Below are positions 8,438 to 17,375 of a stretch of DNA of 64,000 nucleotides, one piece after another. The stretch's first letter is position 1. Every line of letters starts with the position of its first letter. The position numbers were made by a program, and so were the translations under genes. This DNA is from Chitinophaga deserti. Its GTDB lineage: Bacteria > Bacteroidota > Bacteroidia > Chitinophagales > Chitinophagaceae. The notes below the pieces were generated by a model. The model was not told the DNA's origin, ran no database searches, and saw only the letters and a list, made by a program, of their open reading frames with translations. The DNA lies in assembly GCF_003149455.1 (NCBI RefSeq), contig NZ_QFFK01000001.1:186001-250000 (forward strand), given 5' to 3'.

Positions 8438-9742
8438 CTATTGCAGATTATACTTGTGCTTATAACGCTCGTACAACTGCTTATGCTTGTCCGTAAGATC
8501 TACTTCCCGGCCCTGGATATAAGCTTTTGTAATTACGCTCGACTTCATATCCAGAATATCCCCGGTACTTACCACGATGTTTGCATCTTTCCCTACTTCC
8601 AGTGACCCGGTTTTCTCAGCAATGCCGAGGATCTTTGCTGCGTTAAGGGTTATGGCGCTGAGGGCTTCCTCTTTGGTAAGACCATATGCCCCCGCTGTAC
8701 CGGCATTGAATGGGAGGTTCCTTTGCTGCCAGAAACCCTCGTTCGAAATACTGAACAGTATACCGGCTTTCTGAAGGATGGCCGGTGTTTTATAAGGCTG
8801 GTCCACATCATCGTCCTGCATTACGGGCAGGCTGTGCGGCTGGCTCAGGATAACGGGGATACCGTTCTTCTTCAGCAGGCCGGTAATCATCCAGCTGTCG
8901 GTTCCGCCAACAATTACTACGTCGAAGCCAAACTCCTGACCCATATCTGCAGCAACAATCATTTCCTTCATGAGGTCGCAGTGTACGAACAGCTTCTGAC
9001 TGCGGTCAAACAGCCCTTTCACTGATTCATATTTCAGGTTGGTACCGTTCTTTTTCGAACCACCATCGAGATAGGCTTTGGCCTCCCGGAAGAATCCTTT
9101 CACGGATTCTATTCTTTCCATGGCTTCTTTCACAGCATCATTTCCCGGACCACGGGCTTCTGCACCAAACGGATTGGAACGGGGCATAAGGCGGGGCATA
9201 TAGAAATGGATGCCGTTATCTGTCTTATACGCAGCATCTTCCCAGTTCCAGGCATCGAGCTGCACAACGGAAGAGCTGCCGGTAACCAGCCCGCCTTCCG
9301 GTACTACCTGCGCAATCAGGATACCGTTGGTACGCAGGGTATTGATGATTTTGGAATCTGTATTATAGGAGATGATAGAGCGGACCGATGGGTTGATGTC
9401 TCCTACTTCACTGTAATCATTCGTGGCACGCACACTTTCTACTTCCGTTAGCCCCAGATTACTGTCGGATGCAATGAGGCCGGGGTAAATATGCTGGCCC
9501 TGTACGTCGAACACACGTACATCATCGGCAGGGATGGGTACATTAGCTCCAACGGCAATGATCTTTCCGTTACTGAAGCCTATGGTACCACGTTCAATAA
9601 CCTGTCCGGCCCCGGTATGGATAGTGGCATTCTTAAGAAATACCAGTCCCTGCTGTGCTTTGGCCGGATACACCGTTTCCTGTGCACGCAGCGTGGCGAG
9701 GCAGGCGGTAAGTCCGATTATGGAGAGGAATACTTTTTTCAT
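8438..9742 (-). CDS. Secreted amidohydrolase-family protein lacking the usual HxH metal motif
   Basis: A 434-residue exported protein (signal peptide about residues 1-20, ending LRAQ). It has the amidohydrolase/imidazolonepropionase-like layout: an N-terminal beta-sandwich (NATIHTGAGQVIERGTIGF, GKIIAVG), then IYPGLIASDSNLG, and a closing sandwich strand (GSLEVGKDANIVVSTGDIL). In active relatives the segment after PGLI reads D-x-H-x-H; here both metal-binding histidines are replaced (ASDSNLG). Hydrolysis by the normal binuclear mechanism is therefore doubtful. The gene follows a double-domain paralogue by 21 bp on the same strand, and they probably act together, perhaps as partners in one complex. 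The substrate is unknown; peptide-derived or cyclic amide substrates are typical of the superfamily. Confidence 0.82.
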   Translation of the reverse strand: MKKVFLSIIGLTACLATLRAQETVYPAKAQQGLVFLKNATIHTGAGQVIERGTIGFSNGKIIAVGANVPIPADDVRVFDVQGQHIYPGLIASDSNLGLTEVESVRATNDYSEVGDINPSVRSIISYNTDSKIINTLRTNGILIAQVVPEGGLVTGSSSVVQLDAWNWEDAAYKTDNGIHFYMPRLMPRSNPFGAEARGPGNDAVKEAMERIESVKGFFREAKAYLDGGSKKNGTNLKYESVKGLFDRSQKLFVHCDLMKEMIVAADMGQEFGFDVVIVGGTDSWMITGLLKKNGIPVILSQPHSLPVMQDDDVDQPYKTPAILQKAGILFSISNEGFWQQRNLPFNAGTAGAYGLTKEEALSAITLNAAKILGIAEKTGSLEVGKDANIVVSTGDILDMKSSVITKAYIQGREVDLTDKHKQLYERYKHKYNLQ

Positions 9743-9763
9743 GTTGTTGGATGTTTGCGTGGC

Positions 9764-12700
9764 TTAGTGTGTTTCCACGTCGTTCAAAATATGATGCTGA
9801 TGACCGGCCTGCAGATCTTCGCAGTGATAGATTTCCTCACGGGAGGGCACTGCTTTCTGCATGGGGGCACCTTTCTTCTTCTCGCCCAGCATTTTTGCAA
9901 TGAGGCGGCTGCGCTCTGCTGCAATGCGGGTACGAAGTTCGAGATCGCGGGAACGGTCGAAGTACACGATACCGTCAACAATAGACTGCTCCGCTTTAGC
10001 GTAAATGCTGAGGGGGTGATCGCTCCAGAGTACCACATCGGCATCCTTACCGGTTTTGATACTACCGATACGGTCTGCCACATGCAGCAGCTGAGCGGGA
10101 TGGAGGGTTACCATTTTAAGGGCTTCCTCTTCTCCCATTCCACCATACTTCACACTTTTGGCAGCTTCCTGATTGAGGCGGCGTGCCATTTCAGCATCAT
10201 CGGAATTGATGGCCGTGGTAACACCAACGCGCTGCATGATAGTGGCGTTCTGCGGAATAGCATCGATCACTTCCATTTTATACGCCCACCAATCGGCAAA
10301 TGTAGAACCTCCGGCACCATGCGCTTTCATCTTATCCGCCACTTTATAACCTTCCAGGATGTGGGTGAAGGTATTGATGCGGAAATTGAAGCGCTCGGCT
10401 ACTTTCATGAGCATATTTATCTCACTCTGCACATAAGAGTGGCAGGTTACGAAACGTTTCTTATTGAGGATTTCCACCAGCGCATCGAGTTCCAGATCGC
10501 GGCGCTTGCCGGCCCCTGCTTTCTCGTAATCGCGGGCACGGGTAAATGCATCTGTCAGCACCTGCTCTACTCCCATACGCGTCTGCGGGAAGCGGACACG
10601 GGCAGGCAGGTTCCAGTTCGACTGCTTCACGTTCTCACCCAGCGCGAATTTTATAAAGCCGTCTGTACCGGCGAACTTCAGATCTTCCGCATTGGCTCCC
10701 CAACGCAGTTTGATCAGCTGGCTCTGGCCGCCGATGGTATTGGCGGAGCCATGCAGCAGGTGAGAGGAAGTAACACCCCCAGACAATTGACGGTAAATAT
10801 TCACATCATCGGGGTTCACCACATCGGCAATCCGCACTTCTGCAGTTACAGATTGCGTGCCTTCGTTCACACCACGACTGATGGCGATATGCGAGTGCTC
10901 GTCGAGAATACCGGGTGTGAGGTGCTTACCGGTGCCATCAATCACGCGGGCACTACCCGCAGAAAGGCCTTTCCCGATTTGTGCGATCTTCCCATTACGG
11001 ATCAGTACATCGGCACCTTCTATCTTTCCTTCTTTTTCGTTGGTCCAGATGGTGGCGTTGCGGATGAGCAGATCCTGCTGCTTCGGCATTTCCTCGAAAC
11101 CATAGCCTACGAACGGAAAGTAAATTTTACCGGGAGCTTCCGGGGTCTTCTTCTTAGCAGTATCGGCTTTGGCTACATGAGCAGCAGTCTGAACTGCTTC
11201 CCAGCTTACAGGAACACCTTTCTCGTCGATACCGGCACCGCGCATGGTGGTCGTGGCACCTTCCATAAAGCGGATGGCACCACTGAGGCGGATCTGGCGG
11301 CTGTTATCTTTGGTAGTATTGAGAATGATTGTTACCAGCGGACCGGCTACATCGATCTTACCGGGGATGGTATCTTTATTAACAATAGAAGGTGCTGCAG
11401 GCGTGCCTTTGATTTCCACAGGATATGTACCGGAACCATTGGGATACGTCAGCACGATATTGTATTTCCCCCGGAGATCGGACCAGCCGTCTTCTTTCAG
11501 CACATATTTATTACCCTGTACCCAGTTCTGGTACAGCACGGTGCTTTCATCGAAAATAGGACCGGATGCAATGAGAAAGTTGGCCAGTTTACCAGCATCA
11601 AGGCTACCGATCTTATCGGAAGCTTTCAGAATTGCGGCGGGAGTTTGCGTAAGTGCTTCGAGGGCCTTTTCTTCAGAGAGGCCATTATCGATTGCTTTAC
11701 GCAGGTTAGTGAAGAAAGACTTTGCATCCTTCACATCACCGGGCGTGAGCGCAAAAGGGATACGGGCTTTCTCGAATGCCGCAGGGTTTGTTGGCGCCAG
11801 TTCCCAGTGCTTCATATCTGCAAGGGCTACAAAACGCGCATCAGCAGGATCTTCCACATCCATAGCGGCAGGGAAGCTGACGGGCAGGATGAAGGATGCT
11901 CTGGAAGCGGTCATTTCAGGAATACGCTGGTATTCATTACCACCGCCCCTGATTACATATTGCACACCAAACTCATCCCCGATCTTGTCTGCACGAAGCG
12001 CGTTCCATTTATCGCCGGCTTCAAAGATCTGTATGAGGTTCTGCTGATCGTTCCAGGCCTGCAGGCTGAGGTTAACGCCTTCTGCAGATGGGTTGCCCTT
12101 GTACCACAGTGCATCCAGGTATTGCTGGCGCAGCAGTGCGATGGCCCCCATGAGGGAACCGGGGTAATCCTGCGAGGAAGAACCTTTATCGAAGGAATAG
12201 TGGGAAGAAACCTTTTCGCGTAGGATGGTTTTGTTTTCCCGTGTGGAGGCAAGGCTTACAAGCGCTCCCGTACCGCGGGCAATACCGTCGTGCTGATGGG
12301 TAAGCACTACACCGAAGCCCTGTTCGCGGAGATTCTTTGCTTTGGCGGCGTCTGCGCCGAAGATATCCACAGCGTTCACTTCCGGTTTAACGGCCTGGTT
12401 CCAGTTATAGGCGCCTTTAGTACCGGATATGAACTGTTGTGATCCACGGCCGCCAGGCGAACGCTGAGCGGAAGACATGCCATAGTCGCTGTCGAGGTCA
12501 ATGAACGACGGATAAATGTATTTCCCTTTGCAGTCGACAACTACGGCATCTTTAGGTACTGCAGCCCCGGTACCGGCGGCTACAATTTTGCCATCACGGA
12601 TAATGAGGGTGGCATCCCGTAATGTGGTTTTCGCGTCTTTTACTATGGTGGCATGGGTAAAGGCATAACAGCCTTCGCGCGGTTCGGCCACACCGTTTAC

Positions 12701-12853
12701 AGGGAAAGTTTGCTGGCCCAGTACTGCGCCGGCCGGCAATAAAGCCGACAGTCCGCATACTGCACCAATCGCCCACCGCGTTAAAAGATAGCGGCGATGC
12801 TGCAACCCTGTCTCCGGCATTGGCGCCCCGGCAGGAATTTTAATTGCTTTCAT
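9764..12853 (-). CDS. Large exported tandem amidohydrolase (degenerate plus intact domain)
   Basis: A 1029-residue protein with two amidohydrolase domains in tandem. The first (about 60-440) has the sandwich strands and the cue IYPSFIDLDSDYG, where the HxH histidines are missing. The second (about 590-1010) has the intact cue TPGILDEHSHIA, later histidines (CHSYVQSE, FTHILEGYK) and the metal aspartate region AINSDDAEM, so only this half should be catalytic. The N-terminus has a long leader with a hydrophobic core ending near VLGQQ, so export is likely; an alternative start at codon 12 would shorten the leader. The next gene is a 434-residue paralogue that also lacks HxH. A 910-codon frame on the opposite strand is a shadow of this gene. 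Function beyond amidohydrolase is unassigned. Confidence 0.88.
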   Translation of the reverse strand: MKAIKIPAGAPMPETGLQHRRYLLTRWAIGAVCGLSALLPAGAVLGQQTFPVNGVAEPREGCYAFTHATIVKDAKTTLRDATLIIRDGKIVAAGTGAAVPKDAVVVDCKGKYIYPSFIDLDSDYGMSSAQRSPGGRGSQQFISGTKGAYNWNQAVKPEVNAVDIFGADAAKAKNLREQGFGVVLTHQHDGIARGTGALVSLASTRENKTILREKVSSHYSFDKGSSSQDYPGSLMGAIALLRQQYLDALWYKGNPSAEGVNLSLQAWNDQQNLIQIFEAGDKWNALRADKIGDEFGVQYVIRGGGNEYQRIPEMTASRASFILPVSFPAAMDVEDPADARFVALADMKHWELAPTNPAAFEKARIPFALTPGDVKDAKSFFTNLRKAIDNGLSEEKALEALTQTPAAILKASDKIGSLDAGKLANFLIASGPIFDESTVLYQNWVQGNKYVLKEDGWSDLRGKYNIVLTYPNGSGTYPVEIKGTPAAPSIVNKDTIPGKIDVAGPLVTIILNTTKDNSRQIRLSGAIRFMEGATTTMRGAGIDEKGVPVSWEAVQTAAHVAKADTAKKKTPEAPGKIYFPFVGYGFEEMPKQQDLLIRNATIWTNEKEGKIEGADVLIRNGKIAQIGKGLSAGSARVIDGTGKHLTPGILDEHSHIAISRGVNEGTQSVTAEVRIADVVNPDDVNIYRQLSGGVTSSHLLHGSANTIGGQSQLIKLRWGANAEDLKFAGTDGFIKFALGENVKQSNWNLPARVRFPQTRMGVEQVLTDAFTRARDYEKAGAGKRRDLELDALVEILNKKRFVTCHSYVQSEINMLMKVAERFNFRINTFTHILEGYKVADKMKAHGAGGSTFADWWAYKMEVIDAIPQNATIMQRVGVTTAINSDDAEMARRLNQEAAKSVKYGGMGEEEALKMVTLHPAQLLHVADRIGSIKTGKDADVVLWSDHPLSIYAKAEQSIVDGIVYFDRSRDLELRTRIAAERSRLIAKMLGEKKKGAPMQKAVPSREEIYHCEDLQAGHQHHILNDVETH

Positions 12854-13057
12854 GGCAGGTTGATTAAGATACGTTTAGATAATGGCTGAAAAGGACGACG
12901 ATGCCGGCACAGGTTAGATCCGGAAAAAGCACGGCAATCAGGTTTCAATACAGCAACAAGCTTTAAATTTAATAAATGATTGTCCGCCGAACCTAGTATT
13001 TTAGTATAAATTTTTACAAGCGGTAAACCACCTGGTAATAATACACGGCATCACTAT

Positions 13058-13483
13058 ATGAAAAATAAGATTTGGCTCATTATCATCCTGTTAGCGGCTA
13101 CCGGTCTTTCGGTACAGGCGCAGGATACCACGCGTACCCGTGGCCACCGCTGGGACGCTGCAGGGAAGGCAGACAAGATGAGTGATAAACTCTACCGCGA
13201 ACTGGACCTGTCCAAAGACCAGCGCAAGGCTATTTACGATATCAATGAAGACATTGCGCGTAAGCGGGATGCTGCCAAGAAGGATTCCTCACTTAGCCCG
13301 CGTCAGCGTATGCAGGTATTCCAGCAGCTCGATGCCGACCGCAACCGCCGCTTCCGTGAAGTACTTTCCACTTCCCAATACAAAAAATGGAACGACTGGG
13401 AGCTGATGAAAAAGGGAGACATGGAAAAGAAGATGGACCGCAAGCAGGAGAAGAAGGAAGCGAGAAAACCCGGCCACGGATGA
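13058..13483 (+). CDS. Small secreted charged helical protein (Spy/CpxP-like pattern)
   Basis: A 141-residue protein with a clear signal peptide (residues 1-21, ending VQAQ) and a mature part rich in K, R, D and E. The sequence after it (DKLYRELDLSKDQRKAIYDINEDIARKRDAAKK, read in parts) has the L-x-L-x-x-x-Q helix pattern of Spy/CpxP and DUF4890-type periplasmic proteins, followed by SPRQRMQVFQQLDADRNRRF. A basic tail (KKMDRKQEKKEARK) ends it. A periplasmic chaperone-like or stress role is inferred from the pattern only. Its stop codon overlaps the start of the glycerate kinase gene (ATGA), so the two genes are translationally coupled, which is an unexpected pairing. Confidence 0.75.
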   Translation: MKNKIWLIIILLAATGLSVQAQDTTRTRGHRWDAAGKADKMSDKLYRELDLSKDQRKAIYDINEDIARKRDAAKKDSSLSPRQRMQVFQQLDADRNRRFREVLSTSQYKKWNDWELMKKGDMEKKMDRKQEKKEARKPGHG

Positions 13484-14751
13484 GCTTAAAAGGTCGTCAG
13501 CATGCAGAAGCCATTTACCTCCAAGCCGTAAAGGCTGTTCAGCCACGCTATTTTGTTCCGCTCAGTTTACCAGCCCTGCCTCCCGGCGATGGCCGGATAT
13601 TTCTGCTGGCAGCAGGTAAAGCAGCCGCAGCCATGGCGCACCAGGCAGAGCGTATATTGGGAGACAGGCTTACCCATGGCTTTGCAGTTACCAGCCATCC
13701 CTCCACTTTTCCCTTACAGAAAACCGAAATTATTACGGCGGGCCATCCCGTGCCGGATATCAACAGCATTATAGCCGGCACCACCATGCTGCAACTGGCG
13801 GCAGGCCTCCGTCCGGGAGATCATGTGGTGTTCCTTCTTTCCGGAGGCGCCTCTTCCCTGCTGGCCGATGTGCCGGAAGGTGTTACCATGGAAGAGCTGC
13901 GGCATGCATTTCAGCTGTTACTCAACTCCGGTGCCGATATAACGGAGATGAACACCGTGCGTAAACACCTTTCTGCCATCAAGGGCGGTCAACTCGCACG
14001 TGCTATCCATCCGGCTACGGTGCATTCCATCCTGTTATCTGACGTACCTGGTAACGACCCTGCCGTTATCGGCTCCGGCCCTACCGTTGCAGACAATACC
14101 ACATTCAGCGAATCCCTTGATATCATCGATAAATATCAACTCCGCGATCAGGTGGCTTCCGGCATAATTGCACATCTTGAACAGGGTGTGGCAGGACTTA
14201 TCCCTGAAACCGCCCGTGCCGGAGAGCTCCCGCATGCCACGCACATCGTAGCTGCCAGCAACCGCATAGCCCTGGAAGCTGCGGCAGAAAAAGCTTCTAA
14301 TCTTGGATATTTCCCCCATATACTAACTGATCATGCCACCGGCATGGCGCGTGACCTTGCAGCATCGCTTGTTCAAAGCGCCCTGGCATACAAGGGGCCT
14401 TTTCCGGGATGCCTACTGGCTGGTGGAGAATCCACCGTTCAGGTAACGGGCACGGGCCTTGGGGGGCGTAACCAGGAATTAACACTGGCGGCAGGTATGC
14501 TGCTCCGCGATCATCCGCAGATTACTTTCCTTTCTGCAGGTACAGATGGTATCGATGGCCCTACTGATGCTGCGGGCGCCGTGATAGATGCGGAAGCCCT
14601 GGCACAGGGGCCCGACCCGGTGCCTTACCTGGAGAATAACGACAGCTGGCATTATTTCCTGCAAACCCGCACACACATCTCTCCCGGCCCAACCAACACC
14701 AATGTTATGGATCTCGCCGTTATCCTCATCCACGGCCCGGCAAACGTTTGA
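13480..14751 (+). CDS. Glycerate 2-kinase (MOFRL family)
   Basis: A 423-residue cytoplasmic kinase that converts D-glycerate to 2-phosphoglycerate. It has the N-terminal glycerate-kinase fold (GRIFLLAAGKAAAAMA, FLLSGGASSLLADVPEGV, NTVRKHLSAIKGGQLA) and the C-terminal MOFRL domain (GGRNQELTLAAGM, FLSAGTDGIDGPTDAAGA, TNTNVMDLAVIL). The frame is open farther upstream inside the previous gene, but the ATG at 13480 overlaps that gene's stop (ATGA) and gives the family start, MSLKGRQHAEAIYLQA. It belongs to the GckA/TtuD class, unlike the GlxK class. It precedes uxuA, but the latter has its own promoter, so a joint uronate pathway is only suggested. Confidence 0.93.
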   Translation: MSLKGRQHAEAIYLQAVKAVQPRYFVPLSLPALPPGDGRIFLLAAGKAAAAMAHQAERILGDRLTHGFAVTSHPSTFPLQKTEIITAGHPVPDINSIIAGTTMLQLAAGLRPGDHVVFLLSGGASSLLADVPEGVTMEELRHAFQLLLNSGADITEMNTVRKHLSAIKGGQLARAIHPATVHSILLSDVPGNDPAVIGSGPTVADNTTFSESLDIIDKYQLRDQVASGIIAHLEQGVAGLIPETARAGELPHATHIVAASNRIALEAAAEKASNLGYFPHILTDHATGMARDLAASLVQSALAYKGPFPGCLLAGGESTVQVTGTGLGGRNQELTLAAGMLLRDHPQITFLSAGTDGIDGPTDAAGAVIDAEALAQGPDPVPYLENNDSWHYFLQTRTHISPGPTNTNVMDLAVILIHGPANV

Positions 14752-14770
14752 CAATTTCCCGGCAGATAAT

Positions 14771-14800
14771 TTGCTTATCTGGTCGGTAATGCTAATTTTG
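14771..14800 (+). promoter_or_regulatory. Bacteroidota-type promoter of uxuA
   Basis: TTG at 14771-14773 and TAATTTTG at 14793-14800 are separated by 19 bp, which matches the Bacteroidota housekeeping consensus (TTG-N19-TAnnTTTG). The predicted transcription start is near 14806, about 20 bp before the first uxuA ATG. Confidence 0.75.
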
Positions 14801-14825
14801 GGAAACTAAAAAAATTGTCAAGTTT

Positions 14826-15989
14826 ATGTTGAGAATGGAACAGACCTGGAGGTGGTTCGGACCTAAAGACCCGGTAAGCCTTTCTGATATCCGGCAAGCC
14901 GGCGCCACAGGTATCGTTACTGCCCTCCATCACATTCCTAACGGCACTGTATGGACTAAAGAAGAGATCATGCAGCGCAAACAGGAAATTGAAGCCGCGG
15001 GGCTCGTTTGGTCTGTAGTGGAAAGCGTTCCCGTACATGAAGATATCAAGACGCAGACCGGGCGCTTCAAGGATTACATCAAAAACTACCAGCAATCCAT
15101 CCGTAACCTCGCCGCCTGCGGCATCTATACGGTTACGTATAATTTCATGCCTGTACTCGACTGGACCCGTACCGATCTGGCCTATACCGTGGAAGACGGT
15201 TCCAAAGCCCTCCGGTTTGATAAAGCCCAGTTCATGGCATTCGACCTCTTCCTTCTGCAACGCCCCGGTGCAGAAAACGATTATCCGGAAGAAGAGATCT
15301 CCCGCGCCAAGGAGCAATTCGACAGCATGACCGCCGATGAAATTGCACTCCTGCAGCGCAACATCATTGCCGGCTTACCAGGTTCGGAAGAAAGCTTCAC
15401 CCTCGAACTGTTCCAGAAAGCACTGGATAAATACAAAGACATTGATGCCATTAAGCTCAAGCTGCACCTCTTCTACTTCCTCCAGCAAATTGTGCCGGTA
15501 GCAGAAGAAGTGGGTGTTAAGCTGGCCATTCACCCGGACGATCCTCCGTTCCCTATCCTGGGCCTCCCCCGTGTGGTTAGTACGGAACAGGATGCACGCG
15601 AACTGCTGGCTACTATCGTATCGCCCTCTAACGGCTTATGCTTCTGCACCGGATCATACGGCGTGCGGGAAGATAATGACCTGCCCGGCATGATAGACCG
15701 CCTCGGCGAGCACATCCACTTCATCCACCTCCGCTCCACCAAGCGCGATGCACAAGGCAACTTCTACGAAGCCAATCACCTGGAAGGTGATGTAGATATG
15801 TACAGCGTGGTAAAAAACATCCTTGCTGTAATGAAGCGCAGAGGTGTTTCCATCCCCATGCGTCCAGACCATGGCCACCAGATGCTGGACGACCTCCACA
15901 AGAAAACAAACCCTGGCTACAGCGCCATAGGCCGCCTCCGCGGACTTGCCGAACTGCGTGGCCTCGAAATGGGCATTGCCGGGAAATAA
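14826..15989 (+). CDS. uxuA: Mannonate dehydratase
   Basis: A 387-residue enzyme of the UxuA family that dehydrates D-mannonate to 2-keto-3-deoxygluconate in hexuronate catabolism. From [16 protein letters not shown] onward it follows the E. coli family closely, including [59 protein letters not shown] and [13 protein letters not shown], which supply the metal-binding residues. The true start may be the ATG at 14835 (fourth codon), as in E. coli; I keep 14826, which fits the promoter. It has its own promoter and a strong terminator, so it is a single-gene unit. It could handle uronate released by the lyase and glucanase genes at 20-36 kb. Confidence 0.96.
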   Translation: MLRMEQTWRWFGPKDPVSLSDIRQAGATGIVTALHHIPNGTVWTKEEIMQRKQEIEAAGLVWSVVESVPVHEDIKTQTGRFKDYIKNYQQSIRNLAACGIYTVTYNFMPVLDWTRTDLAYTVEDGSKALRFDKAQFMAFDLFLLQRPGAENDYPEEEISRAKEQFDSMTADEIALLQRNIIAGLPGSEESFTLELFQKALDKYKDIDAIKLKLHLFYFLQQIVPVAEEVGVKLAIHPDDPPFPILGLPRVVSTEQDARELLATIVSPSNGLCFCTGSYGVREDNDLPGMIDRLGEHIHFIHLRSTKRDAQGNFYEANHLEGDVDMYSVVKNILAVMKRRGVSIPMRPDHGHQMLDDLHKKTNPGYSAIGRLRGLAELRGLEMGIAGK

Positions 15990-16017
15990 CCCCAACGCAA
16001 CTGCCTTATAAAAAATT

Positions 16018-16046
16018 GCCCGGTCCTCGAAAGACCGGGCCTTTTT
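16018..16046. terminator. Bidirectional terminator between uxuA and tolC-like gene
   Basis: A perfect 8-bp stem GCCCGGTC/GACCGGGC with a 7-base loop lies between two convergent genes. There are five Ts on the plus side and six on the minus side after two As. Confidence 0.88.
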
Positions 16047-16081
16047 ATTTAAACACACACTACGAAAACATAACCAGATGG

Positions 16082-17356
16082 TTATTGTTTCCAAAATTGT
16101 TGTCCTCCGAGATGCATAAGCTCCAGGCCTGCAAGCGATAACTGGTACTGGTATTGTATTTTCGAGAGCTGCGCTTCCAGCAGGGAGGTTTGTGCATTCT
16201 GCAGATCGAGATAAGTAATTACCCCGTTACGGTAGCGGCTCTGCGCCAGCGTAAGCGCTTTGTTCGCCTGTTCGAGCAACACTTCTGCCGTGAGCAGCCT
16301 TTCTTTTCCGGCAGCAATATCAGCGTTATGCTGCATGGCTTCTTTCCGGAGGTTTTCCTTCACATCCTGGGTATGCAGTTTTGCTATTTCTGCTTCGGTG
16401 GCAGCCATATGCTCCTGGGTGCGGAGTTTCTTTCCGTTATAAATGGGTACAGACAAACTTACGCCCGCATAGTAATTAAACTTAGGCGTAGTGATCTCCG
16501 GCAGGTAACCGTTTTTGAAACCAGTACCTGCATTGAGGAACAGTGAAGGTTTGAATTGCGCCTTCGCCAGTTCAATGTCCGTATCAGCAACTTTCTCTTT
16601 CTCGAGGGAGGTGCGGATGGCAGAGTTACGTGTAAAATCATCCGCCGCCGGGGGCACAGCCCATGCAAAGTCAGTATTCACGGTATCACTCAAAGGCTCG
16701 CCGGTGAGGTATTCCAGGGCGGCCAGTTGCTTTTGAAGCGAATTGCGGAAATCTACTTTTTTATTACGGTATGTTTCCAGTTTCACGCGGGTGTTGATGA
16801 GATCCAGATCAATGGCATCGCCATGCTTCAGTTTGTTTTCCACCATTGTTTCGGTGTCTTCCAGCAGGCGGATGTTGGCATCCTGCACGGAAATATTGTC
16901 TTGCAGGAAAGCGATGTTCAGATAAACATTGGCCACCTGGTATGCGAGTTCTTCACGCGCCTCATCTGTCTGCACCCCCAGCAGGCCAGCCTGAGCAGTG
17001 CTCTTTTTAATCTGGCTGCCCGACTTACCGAAATCCAGCAGCAGCTGGCGTGCTTCAATTGTAGTGCTCAGGTTTTCTGAAGGCACCGGCTGGAAAGTGA
17101 ATGAACTGCCGGGTAACTGTACCTTGGGAACGGGATACACGTGGCTGTAGCTGGCACTACCATTTACTTCGGGTAAACGGCCGGCCCTTGCCAGGGTGGT
17201 TTGGTCAGCAGCAATGCGCTGCTGTGTTTCCATCGCTTTGATCTGCGTGAAATGGGAGAAGGATTGCTGCACGAGGGATTTCAGAGCTGCGGGAGCCTCC
17301 TGTGCAGCGGCCCCTCCTGCCGCCAATGTCAATATGATGATAAATGCTTTTTTCAT
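16082..17356 (-). CDS. TolC-family outer-membrane efflux protein
   Basis: A 424-residue outer-membrane channel with a signal peptide (MKKAFIIILTLAAGGAAAQ). Two internally repeated TolC-type helical halves are visible: one starts around IAADQTTLARAGRLPEVNGSASYS, the second around IELAKAQFKPSLFLNAGTGF, each followed by membrane strands and long helices. The frame is open for 10 codons farther upstream, but the ATG at 17356 gives the signal peptide. It is the third gene of the emrA-emrB-tolC-like unit, 19 bp after emrB, and should form the outer-membrane exit duct for the drug efflux complex. Confidence 0.93.
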   Translation of the reverse strand: MKKAFIIILTLAAGGAAAQEAPAALKSLVQQSFSHFTQIKAMETQQRIAADQTTLARAGRLPEVNGSASYSHVYPVPKVQLPGSSFTFQPVPSENLSTTIEARQLLLDFGKSGSQIKKSTAQAGLLGVQTDEAREELAYQVANVYLNIAFLQDNISVQDANIRLLEDTETMVENKLKHGDAIDLDLINTRVKLETYRNKKVDFRNSLQKQLAALEYLTGEPLSDTVNTDFAWAVPPAADDFTRNSAIRTSLEKEKVADTDIELAKAQFKPSLFLNAGTGFKNGYLPEITTPKFNYYAGVSLSVPIYNGKKLRTQEHMAATEAEIAKLHTQDVKENLRKEAMQHNADIAAGKERLLTAEVLLEQANKALTLAQSRYRNGVITYLDLQNAQTSLLEAQLSKIQYQYQLSLAGLELMHLGGQQFWKQ

Positions 17357-17375
17357 TTGTTGTGTGTTTATACGA

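Noticed and set aside
9491-12223. A 910-codon open frame on the plus strand opposite the large amidohydrolase gene
   Set aside because: It is antisense to a gene with clear domains, the translation lacks motifs and is rich in cysteine and histidine, and it has no promoter or ribosome site.
13387-13479. A 31-codon upstream extension of the glycerate kinase inside the previous gene
   Set aside because: The ATGA overlap and the family start point to 13480.
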